Assembly (NCBI GenBank): GCA_965279135.1
Contig: OZ257133.1
Coordinates: 1,240,001-1,304,000 of the forward strand
Length of the DNA stretch: 64,000 bases
Direction of reading: 5' to 3'
From: Croceimicrobium sp965279135
Lineage (GTDB): Bacteria; Bacteroidota; Bacteroidia; Flavobacteriales; Schleiferiaceae
Of this stretch, positions 9,914 through 18,696 are shown in pieces (the first letter of the stretch is position 1; every line of letters begins with the position of its first letter). The notes under the pieces are model-generated. The model searched no databases and had not been told where the DNA came from. It was given only the letters and a program-made list of their open reading frames with translations. Made by a program: the position numbers and the translations under genes.

Positions 9914-11202
9914 TATTTCTTCAAATTCAGATAGTCAAGGATAGGGTCATAGGTTCCAGCCTGGTTGGAGAACAAGGCGAAATTTTTAGCTTGAGCAAAC
10001 CATTCTTTGGTGCTCGTTTTAATGGATTTTAATCCCTTGAGCAGATCCTTAGTTTGAATATTTTCAATCTCTCCTGACTCGAATGAAGCTTCCAACTTGT
10101 TTTCAATGGCCTGGTCGATAATTGCAAACAGGTCTGCTCCAGAGTATTCCTTGGTTTTCTGCGCAATTTTGTGGTAGTCGATTTTACCAATGGGCTTTCC
10201 TCTTAAATGATTTTTAAGGATTTCCTCTCTGGCCTGTTCATCTGGTGGAGGAACAAAAAGGATTCGATCAAAGCGACCGGGTCTACGGAAGGCCGGATCA
10301 AGGTTCCAGGGCATATTGGTTGCTCCAAGCACCAGAACACCATCATTGGAACTATCTACACCATCTAGTTCGGCCAGAAATTGGTTTATTACTGATTGGC
10401 TGCCAGAGCTTCTTACCCGACTGCGGTTGGCTCCCAGAGCATCAATCTCATCAATAAAAATCACACACGGTGTATTGGCTCTGGCTAGTTCGAAGAACTG
10501 ATGTAGGTTCTTTTCGCTATTACCTATCCACATGTCCAGGATATCATTGATTCCGATACTAATAAAGCGGGCGTTAATTTCTCCTGCTGTGGCTCTGGCG
10601 ATAAGAGTTTTCCCACAACCCGGAGGTCCATACATTAGTATCCCACCACCGGTTTTCTTGCCATAAGCCTTATAGAGCTCCGGATGCTGAAGGGGCTTAA
10701 TGATTTTTAAACTGATTTCCTTTTTTACATCCTTCATGCCTCCAACATCGCTAAACCTTGTTTCGGGCCTTTCCATAAACAATTCATCTATCTGGTCCTC
10801 TTCCAGATCGGTACTTGAAATTTTGAAAAGGCTATCTAGCTCCTCATCATTTACATTGGGATCTATGTGAAAGGCCTGTTCATATAGACTTCGGGCTTCG
10901 TCTAAATTGTTTTCCCGAACCAATGCCTTGGCAAGTAGAAGAATTAGCGCGGGATTTTTGGGATAGACTTGAATTGCTTCTTCAAGAAAAACAACGGCTG
11001 CCGAGGTATTTTCCTGAGCAAGCCATATCTCACCCAGGGCAAGCCTGGACTTAATATTCTCTTTCTGCTTCAATGCTAGTAGATACTCCTTCTCAGCCTC
11101 TTCATTCCGCCCTTCTTGCTGCAAGGCTGATGCAAGTAATAAGCGCAGATGATGATTATCTGGACTGGAATTGAGCGCTTCCCTTAAATCTTCTATGTTC
11201 AT
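9913..11202 (-). CDS. TPR-AAA+ ATPase of the p97/meiotic type
   Basis: The 429-residue protein has three TPR-like helix pairs (residues 1-120), a linker, and one AAA+ domain (about 148-345) similar to CDC48/FtsH-type domains. Walker A is GPPGCGKT (192-199), Walker B VIFIDE (247-252), the sensor GATN (293-296), and the arginine finger region RRPGRFD (307-312); WIGNSEKN (225-232) is the usual segment after Walker A. It should be an active ring ATPase that unfolds or remodels proteins. It has no FtsH-type protease domain of its own, but the gene immediately upstream (4-base overlap ATGA) encodes a zinc peptidase, suggesting they cooperate. The substrate is unknown. Single-AAA+ TPR fusions are known but poorly characterised. 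Confidence 0.85.
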   Translation of the reverse strand: MNIEDLREALNSSPDNHHLRLLLASALQQEGRNEEAEKEYLLALKQKENIKSRLALGEIWLAQENTSAAVVFLEEAIQVYPKNPALILLLAKALVRENNLDEARSLYEQAFHIDPNVNDEELDSLFKISSTDLEEDQIDELFMERPETRFSDVGGMKDVKKEISLKIIKPLQHPELYKAYGKKTGGGILMYGPPGCGKTLIARATAGEINARFISIGINDILDMWIGNSEKNLHQFFELARANTPCVIFIDEIDALGANRSRVRSSGSQSVINQFLAELDGVDSSNDGVLVLGATNMPWNLDPAFRRPGRFDRILFVPPPDEQAREEILKNHLRGKPIGKIDYHKIAQKTKEYSGADLFAIIDQAIENKLEASFESGEIENIQTKDLLKGLKSIKTSTKEWFAQAKNFALFSNQAGTYDPILDYLNLKK

Positions 11203-12053
11203 AGTTTCGCTAAATCTTGCCTTAGTATTATGGATATAAGCGTGTAAATATCTGGTGCTTTAGACTTAAACTCCTTAGGTCTCTCAAAGAAATTTTCGCA
11301 GCAAACGGCAAAGAATTCGTGAATATTGGTTTTTGCATAGTCCCGTAAAAAGCCTTGGCCAGATCCGAAACCGCCGCTAAAGGATTCGAATTCGCGATGA
11401 AAGGCCTTATATACATCAGCATCAATGAATTGATAATTGTGATTCACGATACGATTTTCAAGTTTCAAAGCGTGGGCCATCTCGTGTATACCCAAGTTGA
11501 TACCATCGTTGCGATCAGCATGACCCTTCTCAAAGGAGGCCCAGGATAGCACTATGAACCCTCGAATGTTTACTTCGCCACGATGGTATTGCTTGGAGAT
11601 CGTTGAATAGTAATCATTTCGATAGAGTAAAATCTTAGAGAAATGGTCAAAATCGAAGCGCTTAAATCCAAAAGTCAATTCTACAGCGGTGCCGGCAATT
11701 AAAGCCTTTTTTCTGGCGTTAATTCGTAATCCTTTAGATCTTGAGATAATGGTCTTTGTATTCAGAAAGACTTGAACTCTTTTTTCAAAGCGTTTTTTAT
11801 CCTCAATGCTTAGGTTTTTATAAAATGGAATCTCGTGTAAATAGGGCTTTAAAGCCGCTTTTACTTTTCTTGGATAATAGGTTGTTCGCCATTTAATTAA
11901 GTACCGGAGCGGTAAGATTACAAAGACTAATAGAGCTGCTGAAAAGCCAATTATTTGTACTTCTATAGAGGGGTCGCTTGGTAATGGTTCATCACCAACA
12001 AAGATTGAAACAAGTCTTGCGAGCAGTGGCATATTAGGCCCTAAAATAGACAT
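11199..12053 (-). CDS. MtfA-like zinc-dependent peptidase, membrane anchored
   Basis: The 284-residue protein has one membrane segment at about residues 32-50, then a domain resembling the MtfA family (M90 peptidases). The zinc motif HEMAH is at 190-194 within GINLGIHEMAHALKLENR, and a downstream HEFFAVCCENFF segment supplies the expected glutamate ligand. E. coli MtfA is a soluble, growth-transition aminopeptidase that binds the Mlc repressor; this protein differs by its membrane anchor. It is the first gene of the operon with the TPR-AAA+ ATPase (4-base overlap). Only 34 bases separate it from the divergent DUF4442 gene. Peptidase activity is likely; the substrate is unknown. Confidence 0.8.
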   Translation of the reverse strand: MSILGPNMPLLARLVSIFVGDEPLPSDPSIEVQIIGFSAALLVFVILPLRYLIKWRTTYYPRKVKAALKPYLHEIPFYKNLSIEDKKRFEKRVQVFLNTKTIISRSKGLRINARKKALIAGTAVELTFGFKRFDFDHFSKILLYRNDYYSTISKQYHRGEVNIRGFIVLSWASFEKGHADRNDGINLGIHEMAHALKLENRIVNHNYQFIDADVYKAFHREFESFSGGFGSGQGFLRDYAKTNIHEFFAVCCENFFERPKEFKSKAPDIYTLISIILRQDLAKL

Positions 12054-12087
12054 GATTCCCTTAATTCAAATTGTATATTCGTCTTAA

Positions 12088-12603
12088 ATGATATTTATGG
12101 ATTTAGGGAAACTCTTTGCCAAAGCACAGCAAAGTAATTTTCATCGCTTTCTTTTAGAAAATGCCTTAGGTCGATTTGTTCCATTTAATCGATCACATCG
12201 CTTCAAAGTAGACTCTATTTCCCCTTATTCCCTAAGGATTAAAGCACCTTATCGAAAATCTAATCTTAATCATTTAAAGGGGATTCATGCCTGCGCTATG
12301 GCAACCATCGCAGAGATTAGTTCAGGACTTTTGCTTATTGGAATATTAGATCCTAAAAAATATCGCATCATCCTCCAGAAGTTAGATTTGGAGTATCATT
12401 ATCAGGCTAAGTCAGACACCATTGCCCGATTCGAAATCGATGAAGACTGGCTGCAGGATAAGGTTCTTGAACCATTAGAACATTTGGATAAGGTTTTTGT
12501 GGACTGTAATATCAATCTGTTTGATGCGCAGGATAATGAAGTTGCGACGGCTATTGCCAGATGGCAAATAAAGAATTGGAAATCGGTTAAAACCAAAGTC
12601 TGA
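12088..12603 (+). CDS. DUF4442 hot-dog fold protein
   Basis: The 171-residue soluble protein has the pattern of DUF4442 proteins, which adopt the hot-dog thioesterase-like fold: LNHLKGIHACAMATIAEISSG (about 61-81) matches the central helix and preceding loop, and the C-terminal strand ends in ATAIARWQIK. Family members are thought to act on acyl-CoA or acyl-ACP, but the substrate is unknown. The stop overlaps the ATG of the EamA transporter gene by one base (TGATG), so the pair is an operon. The second methionine (residue 4) is an alternative start. Confidence 0.75.
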   Translation: MIFMDLGKLFAKAQQSNFHRFLLENALGRFVPFNRSHRFKVDSISPYSLRIKAPYRKSNLNHLKGIHACAMATIAEISSGLLLIGILDPKKYRIILQKLDLEYHYQAKSDTIARFEIDEDWLQDKVLEPLEHLDKVFVDCNINLFDAQDNEVATAIARWQIKNWKSVKTKV

Positions 12604-13454
12604 TGCCCCTCACTACAAGGAGGGAATATTTCTACTTACATCTGGCAGTAGCCCTCTTCGGCTTAGCTGGTCTTTTTGGTCGCTGGCTAGATATGGCGCC
12701 GATTCATATCGTGCAAGGGCGAACTGTTTTTGCTGCTTTAAGCCTCTTAATTATTCTCCTAATGAAGAAGGAGTTTAAATTGCAGGAAGGGCGGTTTTAT
12801 TTCAGAACGGCTATTTTGGGATTTGTGCTGGCTTTCCATTGGTTGGCTTTTTTTGAGGCAATCCAGAATACGAGTATAGCTCTAGCCTTGTTAAGCTTCG
12901 CTAGTTTTCCTTTTTTCACCTTGATATTGGAATGGTTAGGAGGACAGGGGAAACCAGGAAAGATGGATTTTATTCTGGTATTCCTGAGTTTACTTGGAAC
13001 TACCTTAATCGTTCCCTTTGAGTCGGATTCTCCCGATCTAATAGGAGTGCTTTGGGGTCTTTCCTCGGGTTTTAGTTTTGCCTTGCTGGCCATTCTCAAT
13101 CGGAGATGGGTTCAGAAGACAGGACCCATTGAACTGGCATTTTATCAAGATGCCTTTGCCGCTTTATTCTTGATCCCTTTTAGCCTGATGATAAGCTGGG
13201 AATGGAATTCCGGAGAGATCGGATTGCTGCTCATTTTAGGGATTGTATTTACCGCCCTTTCTCATAGTTTGTTTGTGGCTGCCTTAGTTAAGGTAAAGGC
13301 TCGCACTGCTTCTCTAGTGGCTGCTCTAGAGCCTGTTTATGGAATTGTCGCGGCTTATTTTCTATTTAAAGAAATACCGACCGGACTTAGTGTGATAGGA
13401 GGGAGCTTGATTCTCGGAGCGGGCCTTTTAGCCCAGTTGCGAAATTCAGACTAA
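12603..13454 (+). CDS. DMT superfamily (EamA) transporter
   Basis: The 283-residue integral inner-membrane protein has ten hydrophobic helices forming two EamA repeats, with the usual LAFHWLAFFEAIQNTSIALA in the first repeat and LVAALEPVYGIVAAYFLF in the second. Relatives export amino acids or other small metabolites; the substrate cannot be read from sequence. It is translationally coupled to the upstream DUF4442 gene. Its stop shares CTAA with the stop of convergent kdsC. Confidence 0.85.
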   Translation: MPLTTRREYFYLHLAVALFGLAGLFGRWLDMAPIHIVQGRTVFAALSLLIILLMKKEFKLQEGRFYFRTAILGFVLAFHWLAFFEAIQNTSIALALLSFASFPFFTLILEWLGGQGKPGKMDFILVFLSLLGTTLIVPFESDSPDLIGVLWGLSSGFSFALLAILNRRWVQKTGPIELAFYQDAFAALFLIPFSLMISWEWNSGEIGLLLILGIVFTALSHSLFVAALVKVKARTASLVAALEPVYGIVAAYFLFKEIPTGLSVIGGSLILGAGLLAQLRNSD

Positions 13455-14119
13455 GCTAAGCGCAGGTACTGTTCTACTAATTGCCGTACACATCCTTCGC
13501 CTCCCTTTTTATTAAGCACTTGAACATCTGGGTGCAGGATTACTTCATCAACGGCATCAGATGGAGCAAAGGCAGCGCCAACTGCTTCTAAAACAGGGAT
13601 ATCATTTACATCATCGCCAATGTAGGCCACCTCATCGGGAATGAGATTCTCTTCCTCAAGCCATTTACTCAGAATCTCAATCTTAGGGGTTTTTCCGACG
13701 TAAACATGGCTTATGTTGAGTTGCTGAGCCCTGGCTTCTACCACGCCGGTAGAATGTCCATGAGAGATGATTGCAGTAATTATTCCGGCCTTTTGAGCCA
13801 ATTTAATGCCCATGCCATCTTTCACATTGAAAATCTTGGTGTGCTCACCGTCGGTGCTAACTATCATTTCACCTTTGGTTAGCACCCCATCACAATCCAT
13901 CACCAACATCTTGACCTTTCGAGGGGCTTGATCTATTCGCTTTTTAAAAAGGATTTCAGGGGGATAACCTGTTTCTTCGGCAATTCGGAACAGATCAAAA
14001 ACTTCTAAACTAGCTCCTCGTGAAAAGCGCTCAATGGTGGCGTATAGCCTGTGAGTTGGAGAAATATTGCGCTGTAAATAGTGCAGATTTGCTCTTAGAT
14101 TATCCCAGTGATCGCTCAT
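13451..14119 (-). CDS. kdsC: KdsC-like HAD phosphatase with N-terminal extension
   Basis: The 222-residue protein most likely removes phosphate from Kdo 8-phosphate in lipopolysaccharide core synthesis. HAD motifs: DCDGVLTKG (Asp74, Asp76), IISHGHS (motif II serine where many KdsC have IITGR), Lys in GKTPK, and YIGDDVNDIP. The C-terminal KKGGEGCVRQLVE is the KdsC-type tail that reaches a neighbouring subunit. Usual length is about 170-190; here an extra ~65-residue helical N-terminus precedes the catalytic domain. It overlaps kdsA by four bases, which supports the Kdo role. An alternative would be a related sugar phosphatase of the same subfamily. Confidence 0.85.
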   Translation of the reverse strand: MSDHWDNLRANLHYLQRNISPTHRLYATIERFSRGASLEVFDLFRIAEETGYPPEILFKKRIDQAPRKVKMLVMDCDGVLTKGEMIVSTDGEHTKIFNVKDGMGIKLAQKAGIITAIISHGHSTGVVEARAQQLNISHVYVGKTPKIEILSKWLEEENLIPDEVAYIGDDVNDIPVLEAVGAAFAPSDAVDEVILHPDVQVLNKKGGEGCVRQLVEQYLRLA

Positions 14120-14889
14120 AATAGGGCTTCTCTAATTTTCATACATTTTTCCAAAATAGGCCTAAGCTGTTTAAGCTCTAGCATAGTGTATGGATCGGAT
14201 TGAGCATTGTGCGGTGCTGGATGGGTTTCTATGAAAAAACCATCTGCTCCGGTTGCTATGGCCGAAAGGGCAATGGTTTCTATCAAACGTGGGTCTCCGC
14301 CCGTTACACCTTCATTACGGTTGGGTTTCTGTACCGAATGTGTACAGTCCATAATTACCGGTACACCTAAGTCTTTCATTCTTGCGATGCTGGTCGCATC
14401 CACAATTAAATCAGAATAGCCAAAACTAACTCCACGCTCGCAAGCCCAAACATTGTTGTTTCCTGTGCTCTTAACTTTTTCAATCGGCCATTTCATTGCT
14501 TCCGGAGAAAGGAATTGTCCTTTTTTAACGTTTACACCTTTTCCGGTATTACCTGCAGCGATCAGCAATTCGGTTTGTCGACAGAGAAAGGCGGGAATTT
14601 GCAAATGGTCGACGTATTCAGCAGCTCTTGCGGCCTCCTGGCTTTCATGAATGTCCGTAATGGTCTCAACATTTAGCTCCTGACCAATTTCTTTAAGTAT
14701 CTCCAATGCCTCTTTATCACCTATACCAGTGAAAGAGTCTAAGCGGGAACGATTGGCTTTACGATAAGATCCTTTAAAAATGTAATGGATATCCAAATCC
14801 TCACAAATCGATTTTACCTCCCTTGCAATGGCAAAGGAAAGATCGCGATCCTCAATGGCGCAAGGGCCTGCTATTAGGGTGAACTTCAT
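14116..14889 (-). CDS. kdsA: 3-deoxy-8-phosphooctulonate synthase
   Basis: The 257-residue TIM-barrel enzyme condenses phosphoenolpyruvate with arabinose 5-phosphate to Kdo 8-phosphate. Signatures: GPCAIED (Cys10), KGSYRKANRS, ITDIHE, LQIPAFLCRQTELL, GQFLSPEAMKW, DCTHSVQ and ETHPAP. Cys10 with the later His, Glu and Asp marks the metal-dependent class; the metal-independent class (E. coli type) has Asn at that place. It overlaps kdsD by four bases (ATGA) and kdsC by four bases, so the Kdo genes are tightly coupled in the order of the pathway. Confidence 0.97.
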   Translation of the reverse strand: MKFTLIAGPCAIEDRDLSFAIAREVKSICEDLDIHYIFKGSYRKANRSRLDSFTGIGDKEALEILKEIGQELNVETITDIHESQEAARAAEYVDHLQIPAFLCRQTELLIAAGNTGKGVNVKKGQFLSPEAMKWPIEKVKSTGNNNVWACERGVSFGYSDLIVDATSIARMKDLGVPVIMDCTHSVQKPNRNEGVTGGDPRLIETIALSAIATGADGFFIETHPAPHNAQSDPYTMLELKQLRPILEKCMKIREALL

Positions 14890-15488
14890 TCGGTACGTGC
14901 TTTTCGTCCAAGGTAACCAGAATGATGACGCTTGGCGTATTCTTCTTTAGTGAAACCAATCTTTTCCATTAAGAGCGTGACCAAGAGATCGCCTACCACG
15001 GTCATAACTGTAGTGGAGGTAGTAGGAGTAAGGCCTAATGGGCAAATTTCTTCTGGATTCCCTGTGTAGAGCAGTACATCCGAAAACTCAGATAGAGCTC
15101 CATCTGGATGGCCTGTTAAGCCTATGATCTTTATATCCGGATGTAATCTTTTTACCAGAAATTCCAATTCCACAACCTCCCGGGTTTTACCCGAATTGGA
15201 AATCAAGAACATAATGTCATTTTCCTGAACCATTCCCAGATCTCCATGCTGAGATTCACTGGGATGAAGAAATATAGCTGGTGTTCCGGTGGAGCTTAAA
15301 GTAGTGGCAATGTTAACACCAATCTGACCGGCTTTACCCATTCCGGAAACAACGACTTTCCCTTTTTTAAGGTGCACTTGCTGATAAATCAGATCTAAAG
15401 CGTTTTCAATTACTCCGTCAATTGGAATGTTACGGATGGCTTCTACTTCTTTATCGATTAGTCCTTTTATCTTGTCCTTAATCATCAT
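14886..15488 (-). CDS. kdsD: Arabinose 5-phosphate isomerase, SIS domain only
   Basis: The 200-residue protein is a SIS-domain isomerase converting ribulose 5-phosphate to arabinose 5-phosphate, the first Kdo step. Visible motifs are VVVSGMGKAGQIG, STGTPAIFLHPSESQHGDLG, FLISNSGKTREV and the C-terminal KRHHSGYLGRKA with the catalytic histidines. E. coli KdsD is about 328 residues with a CBS pair; here the protein ends at the SIS domain, so CBS-mediated regulation is missing. CBS-less forms are known in other bacteria. It is third in the operon, 7 bases after the lolD-like gene. Confidence 0.93.
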   Translation of the reverse strand: MMIKDKIKGLIDKEVEAIRNIPIDGVIENALDLIYQQVHLKKGKVVVSGMGKAGQIGVNIATTLSSTGTPAIFLHPSESQHGDLGMVQENDIMFLISNSGKTREVVELEFLVKRLHPDIKIIGLTGHPDGALSEFSDVLLYTGNPEEICPLGLTPTTSTTVMTVVGDLLVTLLMEKIGFTKEEYAKRHHSGYLGRKARTE

Positions 15489-15495
15489 CTAACAA

Positions 15496-16149
15496 TTATA
15501 CCAAAAGTTTTCCGTCGCGCATTTCTATTAAGCGATCGGCCTTTTCGGCTAGATCTCGGTTGTGAGTTATTATTATAAAGCTGCTTCCAAACTCTTCCCG
15601 AATCTGGTTGAAAAGCTTATGTATTTCGCTGGCATTTTGACTATCTAAATTACCGGTAGGCTCATCTGCAAGTACTAATCCTGGATTATTCATTAGGGCT
15701 CGAGCGATCGCTACTCTCTGCTGTTCGCCACCTGATAGTGCAGAAGGTTTGTGGTGAAGCCGATCCGATAATCCCATGAAATCCAATAATTCAGCGGCTC
15801 TTGCCATGCTGCGGCTCTTGGTGGCTCTACCAATAAGACCAGGAATGGCTACATTCTCTTGTGCTGTAAATTCCGGTAGCAGATGATGGAACTGAAAAAT
15901 GAAGCCTAATTCTTCATTGCGGAACTGGTTTAAACGACTTCTGCTAAATGCGGTTACCTCTTCATTATTAAAATAGATTCTACCCTGATCTGCAGCTTCC
16001 AGGGTACCCAGTATTTGTAAAAGGGTAGTTTTACCGGCTCCGCTAGCTCCCATTATGGAAACAACCTCTGCCTTATCTATGGTAAGATCCAGCCCCTTAA
16101 GTACTTCAAGATCACCGTATGACTTGTGAATGTTCTCCGCCCTAATCAT
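15496..16149 (-). CDS. lolD: LolD-like ABC transporter ATPase
   Basis: The 217-residue nucleotide-binding protein has Walker A GASGAGKT, signature LSGGEQQRVAIARAL, Walker B LVLADEPTGNLD and an H-loop (IIITHNRDLA). This is the MacB/LolD/FtsE-type family; LolD with LolC/LolE releases lipoproteins from the inner membrane. No LolC/E permease lies nearby, which is common in Bacteroidota. It lies between the DUF5916 barrel gene (9-base gap) and kdsD (7-base gap), linking outer-membrane biogenesis functions. The lolD name rests on family similarity; another permease partner is possible. Confidence 0.8.
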   Translation of the reverse strand: MIRAENIHKSYGDLEVLKGLDLTIDKAEVVSIMGASGAGKTTLLQILGTLEAADQGRIYFNNEEVTAFSRSRLNQFRNEELGFIFQFHHLLPEFTAQENVAIPGLIGRATKSRSMARAAELLDFMGLSDRLHHKPSALSGGEQQRVAIARALMNNPGLVLADEPTGNLDSQNASEIHKLFNQIREEFGSSFIIITHNRDLAEKADRLIEMRDGKLLV

Positions 16150-16158
16150 TTTTCCGCT

Positions 16159-18582
16159 TTAGTGTCTTTTGCCTTTTAATTGCCTTTTGGTGCGATCATA
16201 ATCAAGAAAGTAAGCCAGGCGAATGGATAAGTTATTTTGCACCGGTGAATCAAAGGCATTATTGAGGTTTTGAAGGTAATTATCCTCGATGAGTTCTCCT
16301 CTGCCATTGTTTGAAAGTGCCACGCGATATAGTATGACTATTTCACTGGCCGGCGCAAACCACCAGGAAAAGCGCAGATCGAGATTGAGAGTATTGAAAT
16401 ATGTATCGTAGTTTTCCTCTCTATCCCTTAAGCTGAGATCGCCGTTAGGCAATAAATCATAATAGTTGGCATAGTTAATCCGATTCCAAACCTGACGAAT
16501 TCTTAAACCGAGTGAGGATTGAGGATTAAAGGCATATCGTCCATCAATCAAAACGGTAACATCTCTAACATCTCTTCGACCAAAAATCGGAGTTCCATCA
16601 TCTTGACGAGTGGCAAATCCTCTTTCATCAAATTTTAAATCGAAGGTTACTTGAGGAATCATGAAAAAATGATCTCCCAGACGAATGCGGGGTTCTACAT
16701 TGATGTTGAAATTGTTATTGTCCCACTCTGGGGTGCGATTATAAACCAAATCCAAATCAAGTGCAAAAGGCTTGCGGTAATCCGTTGATAGGAAGTAGAT
16801 TACGGCGTATTGGGAGCGACGATTGAATTGCGCACCAGTAAGTCGAGGCTCGAAGTAGTCGAAAGCGTCATTCGGTCGATACCGTAAGCGTATCCCGGTT
16901 CCTGTGAAGTCTCTTAATAAGAAGAAGCTATTTAAGCCGAGGTAAAACTCTTCAAAGCTCTGATTTTCATAGAGCATAGAATATACCGAGAAGAGGGTTA
17001 CGGAGGTACGGTTAAATGGCCCCGATGGTTTAAAGGTTGCATATTCTACTTCACTGTAATTCCGAATTTGGTTGTTCCGGGCTAAGAAGCCTAAGTCGTT
17101 CGCTTCAAAATCATCAGCAATAACATCCTGGCGGGTAGCCCAGCGCCAATTGCCGTCTACATCTCCAAAACGAAGAAAATATTGCTCTCCACTTTCTACG
17201 CTATTGTCCTCTAAAAAACGATCACTGCGTTTTAATTGCAGATCTAAGCGATATTGACCGCTTTTATTAAAGATGCTTGCCAAAAGCCCAGCGACATTAG
17301 CATCCGCAAACTGTCCATCCCTAAGAGTATTGGTATTGATAAAGCTTACACTGGAATTTCGATTAAAACGCTGATCCAGGACTAAAATATTGTAGTTGGT
17401 AAGAGGTTCTAACAAGTCTCTGGTTTCAATACCGGCAGAATCGCGAGTGCTGTAATTATTATCAGTAATAGCATTGAGGAAACCAATCCCGAGATTGCCC
17501 TTGGTTCTACCTGAAATCTTCGTGGCATTTAACAAACGCGTGAATTCCGTCCTTACGGTAATATCTTCCGAGCTAGTACTTAAATCCTGATTGGTAATGT
17601 TTTGCGGCGCACCTCCAATTCGACGTGAATAGAAGAGGTCTCCAAGATTAAACAGCTCTGTTCCCTCATTGAAAAACTGACGGTTTTCGTCAAATTGGAT
17701 TTCAAATGGACTCAGATTTAAAAGCTGATTATCAAAAGCTACTTGTCCAAAGTCTGGTATCAATGTAGCGTCAAGGGTGAAGCTCTCATTAATACCGTAT
17801 TTGAAATCCATACCGGCATTAAAATCAAGGGAAGTTTCGCCCTGGTAATTATCCACATAAGTTGAGGCGTAGGGCATTAAGGACAAGCGAATAGGAGGGT
17901 CGATCTCCTTAATGTTCGAAAGCAATCCCGCTTGATACTCCCAGCTGTATCCAGAGCCTCGGTCTATGAAGTTCCAGGAATAGTCTTCTCTGGAGCGTCT
18001 AATACTGCGTAGAACATTGAATCCCCAATCGTTTTGCAGCTCATTAGGGAAACGCAATGAGATATAGGGAATCTTTATTTCGCACTGCCATCCATTTTCG
18101 GTGATTTTAACCGCGGAATACCAGATCGAATTAATGCTGTAATCCTCACCATTCGCAGTGGTACGGCTATCTGCCTGGGTTCCCGCTGCAGTAACAAAGA
18201 AGGTAAAGTCGTTTTGACCGTCATTAAATGGATTTATGGCAACCGCTAGCCAATCATGGTTTTGATTGGCATCATCCCTCTGGGTCACCTGAGTAAGTAT
18301 AGAGTCGGGATGAGGGTCGTTTAAGATGATGCCAAAACAGATCGCTTCATCTGTGTAAAACACCTTCACACGGGTATCAAAACTCTCAGGGATGGCCTCG
18401 CCATTTCCCGGTGATAACATCACAAAATCAGTAGCTTCCGGAGCGTAGGCCCAAATAGAATCCGTAAGATTTCCATCAACTATTATCTCGGCCGAAGTTT
18501 TAAGTGGCTCAAGGGATTTTTTCTGTGCCAAAAGCCCCGTCGATAATGAGGTGCAGAGAATTAGGGCTAAGCGTAGATTCAT
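16159..18582 (-). CDS. DUF5916 outer-membrane barrel with N-terminal carbohydrate-binding-like domain
   Basis: The 807-residue protein begins at the ATG at 18580-18582 with a signal peptide (MNLRLALILCTSLSTGLLAQ); an upstream in-frame ATG at 18633 would place 17 residues ahead of it. Residues about 25-210 resemble the CBM9-like sandwich domain (IIVDGNLTDSIWAYAPEATDF, VFYTDEAICFGI), and the rest is the DUF5916 beta-barrel (SYSWEYQAGLLSNIKEIDPP, IPDFGQVAFDNQLLNLSPFE, QFFNEGTELF). DUF5916 proteins are widespread in Bacteroidota; the function is undetermined, with uptake or surface binding inferred. It heads the lolD-kds operon. Confidence 0.85.
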   Translation of the reverse strand: MNLRLALILCTSLSTGLLAQKKSLEPLKTSAEIIVDGNLTDSIWAYAPEATDFVMLSPGNGEAIPESFDTRVKVFYTDEAICFGIILNDPHPDSILTQVTQRDDANQNHDWLAVAINPFNDGQNDFTFFVTAAGTQADSRTTANGEDYSINSIWYSAVKITENGWQCEIKIPYISLRFPNELQNDWGFNVLRSIRRSREDYSWNFIDRGSGYSWEYQAGLLSNIKEIDPPIRLSLMPYASTYVDNYQGETSLDFNAGMDFKYGINESFTLDATLIPDFGQVAFDNQLLNLSPFEIQFDENRQFFNEGTELFNLGDLFYSRRIGGAPQNITNQDLSTSSEDITVRTEFTRLLNATKISGRTKGNLGIGFLNAITDNNYSTRDSAGIETRDLLEPLTNYNILVLDQRFNRNSSVSFINTNTLRDGQFADANVAGLLASIFNKSGQYRLDLQLKRSDRFLEDNSVESGEQYFLRFGDVDGNWRWATRQDVIADDFEANDLGFLARNNQIRNYSEVEYATFKPSGPFNRTSVTLFSVYSMLYENQSFEEFYLGLNSFFLLRDFTGTGIRLRYRPNDAFDYFEPRLTGAQFNRRSQYAVIYFLSTDYRKPFALDLDLVYNRTPEWDNNNFNINVEPRIRLGDHFFMIPQVTFDLKFDERGFATRQDDGTPIFGRRDVRDVTVLIDGRYAFNPQSSLGLRIRQVWNRINYANYYDLLPNGDLSLRDREENYDTYFNTLNLDLRFSWWFAPASEIVILYRVALSNNGRGELIEDNYLQNLNNAFDSPVQNNLSIRLAYFLDYDRTKRQLKGKRH

Positions 18583-18613
18583 CTTGGAATGAAGGAGAAT
18601 TAGTAAATGGCGG

Positions 18614-18621
18614 CAAAGGTA
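18614..18621 (-). promoter_or_regulatory. Candidate -7 element for the DUF5916-lolD-kds operon
   Basis: Read on the minus strand the bases are TACCTTTG, a full match to TAnnTTTG, ending 31 bases before the ATG. The only nearby TTG is 13 bases upstream, too close for an ideal -33 element, so the call is tentative. Confidence 0.35.
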
Positions 18622-18663
18622 GATAAAAGGCATTCAAAATTTTCCCGCCTTGAATTTGGACTG

Positions 18664-18671
18664 TATTTTTG
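18664..18671 (+). promoter_or_regulatory. Candidate -7 element for sucC
   Basis: TATTTTTG matches TAnnTTTG and ends 25 bases before the sucC ATG. No TTG lies at the expected -33 distance, so the promoter is either weak or positively controlled. It faces away from the opposing box at 18614-18621. Confidence 0.4.
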
Positions 18672-18696
18672 CCGCCATTAGCAAAAAAGCAAATTC

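Noticed and set aside
12797..13099. 100-codon minus-strand open frame inside the EamA transporter gene
   Set aside because: It is antisense to a clear transporter gene, has low-complexity Lys/Ser composition and no signal or motif.
16159..18582. DUF5916 protein as a TonB-dependent receptor
   Set aside because: No plug domain or TonB box is visible; the N-terminal domain is a CBM9-like sandwich.
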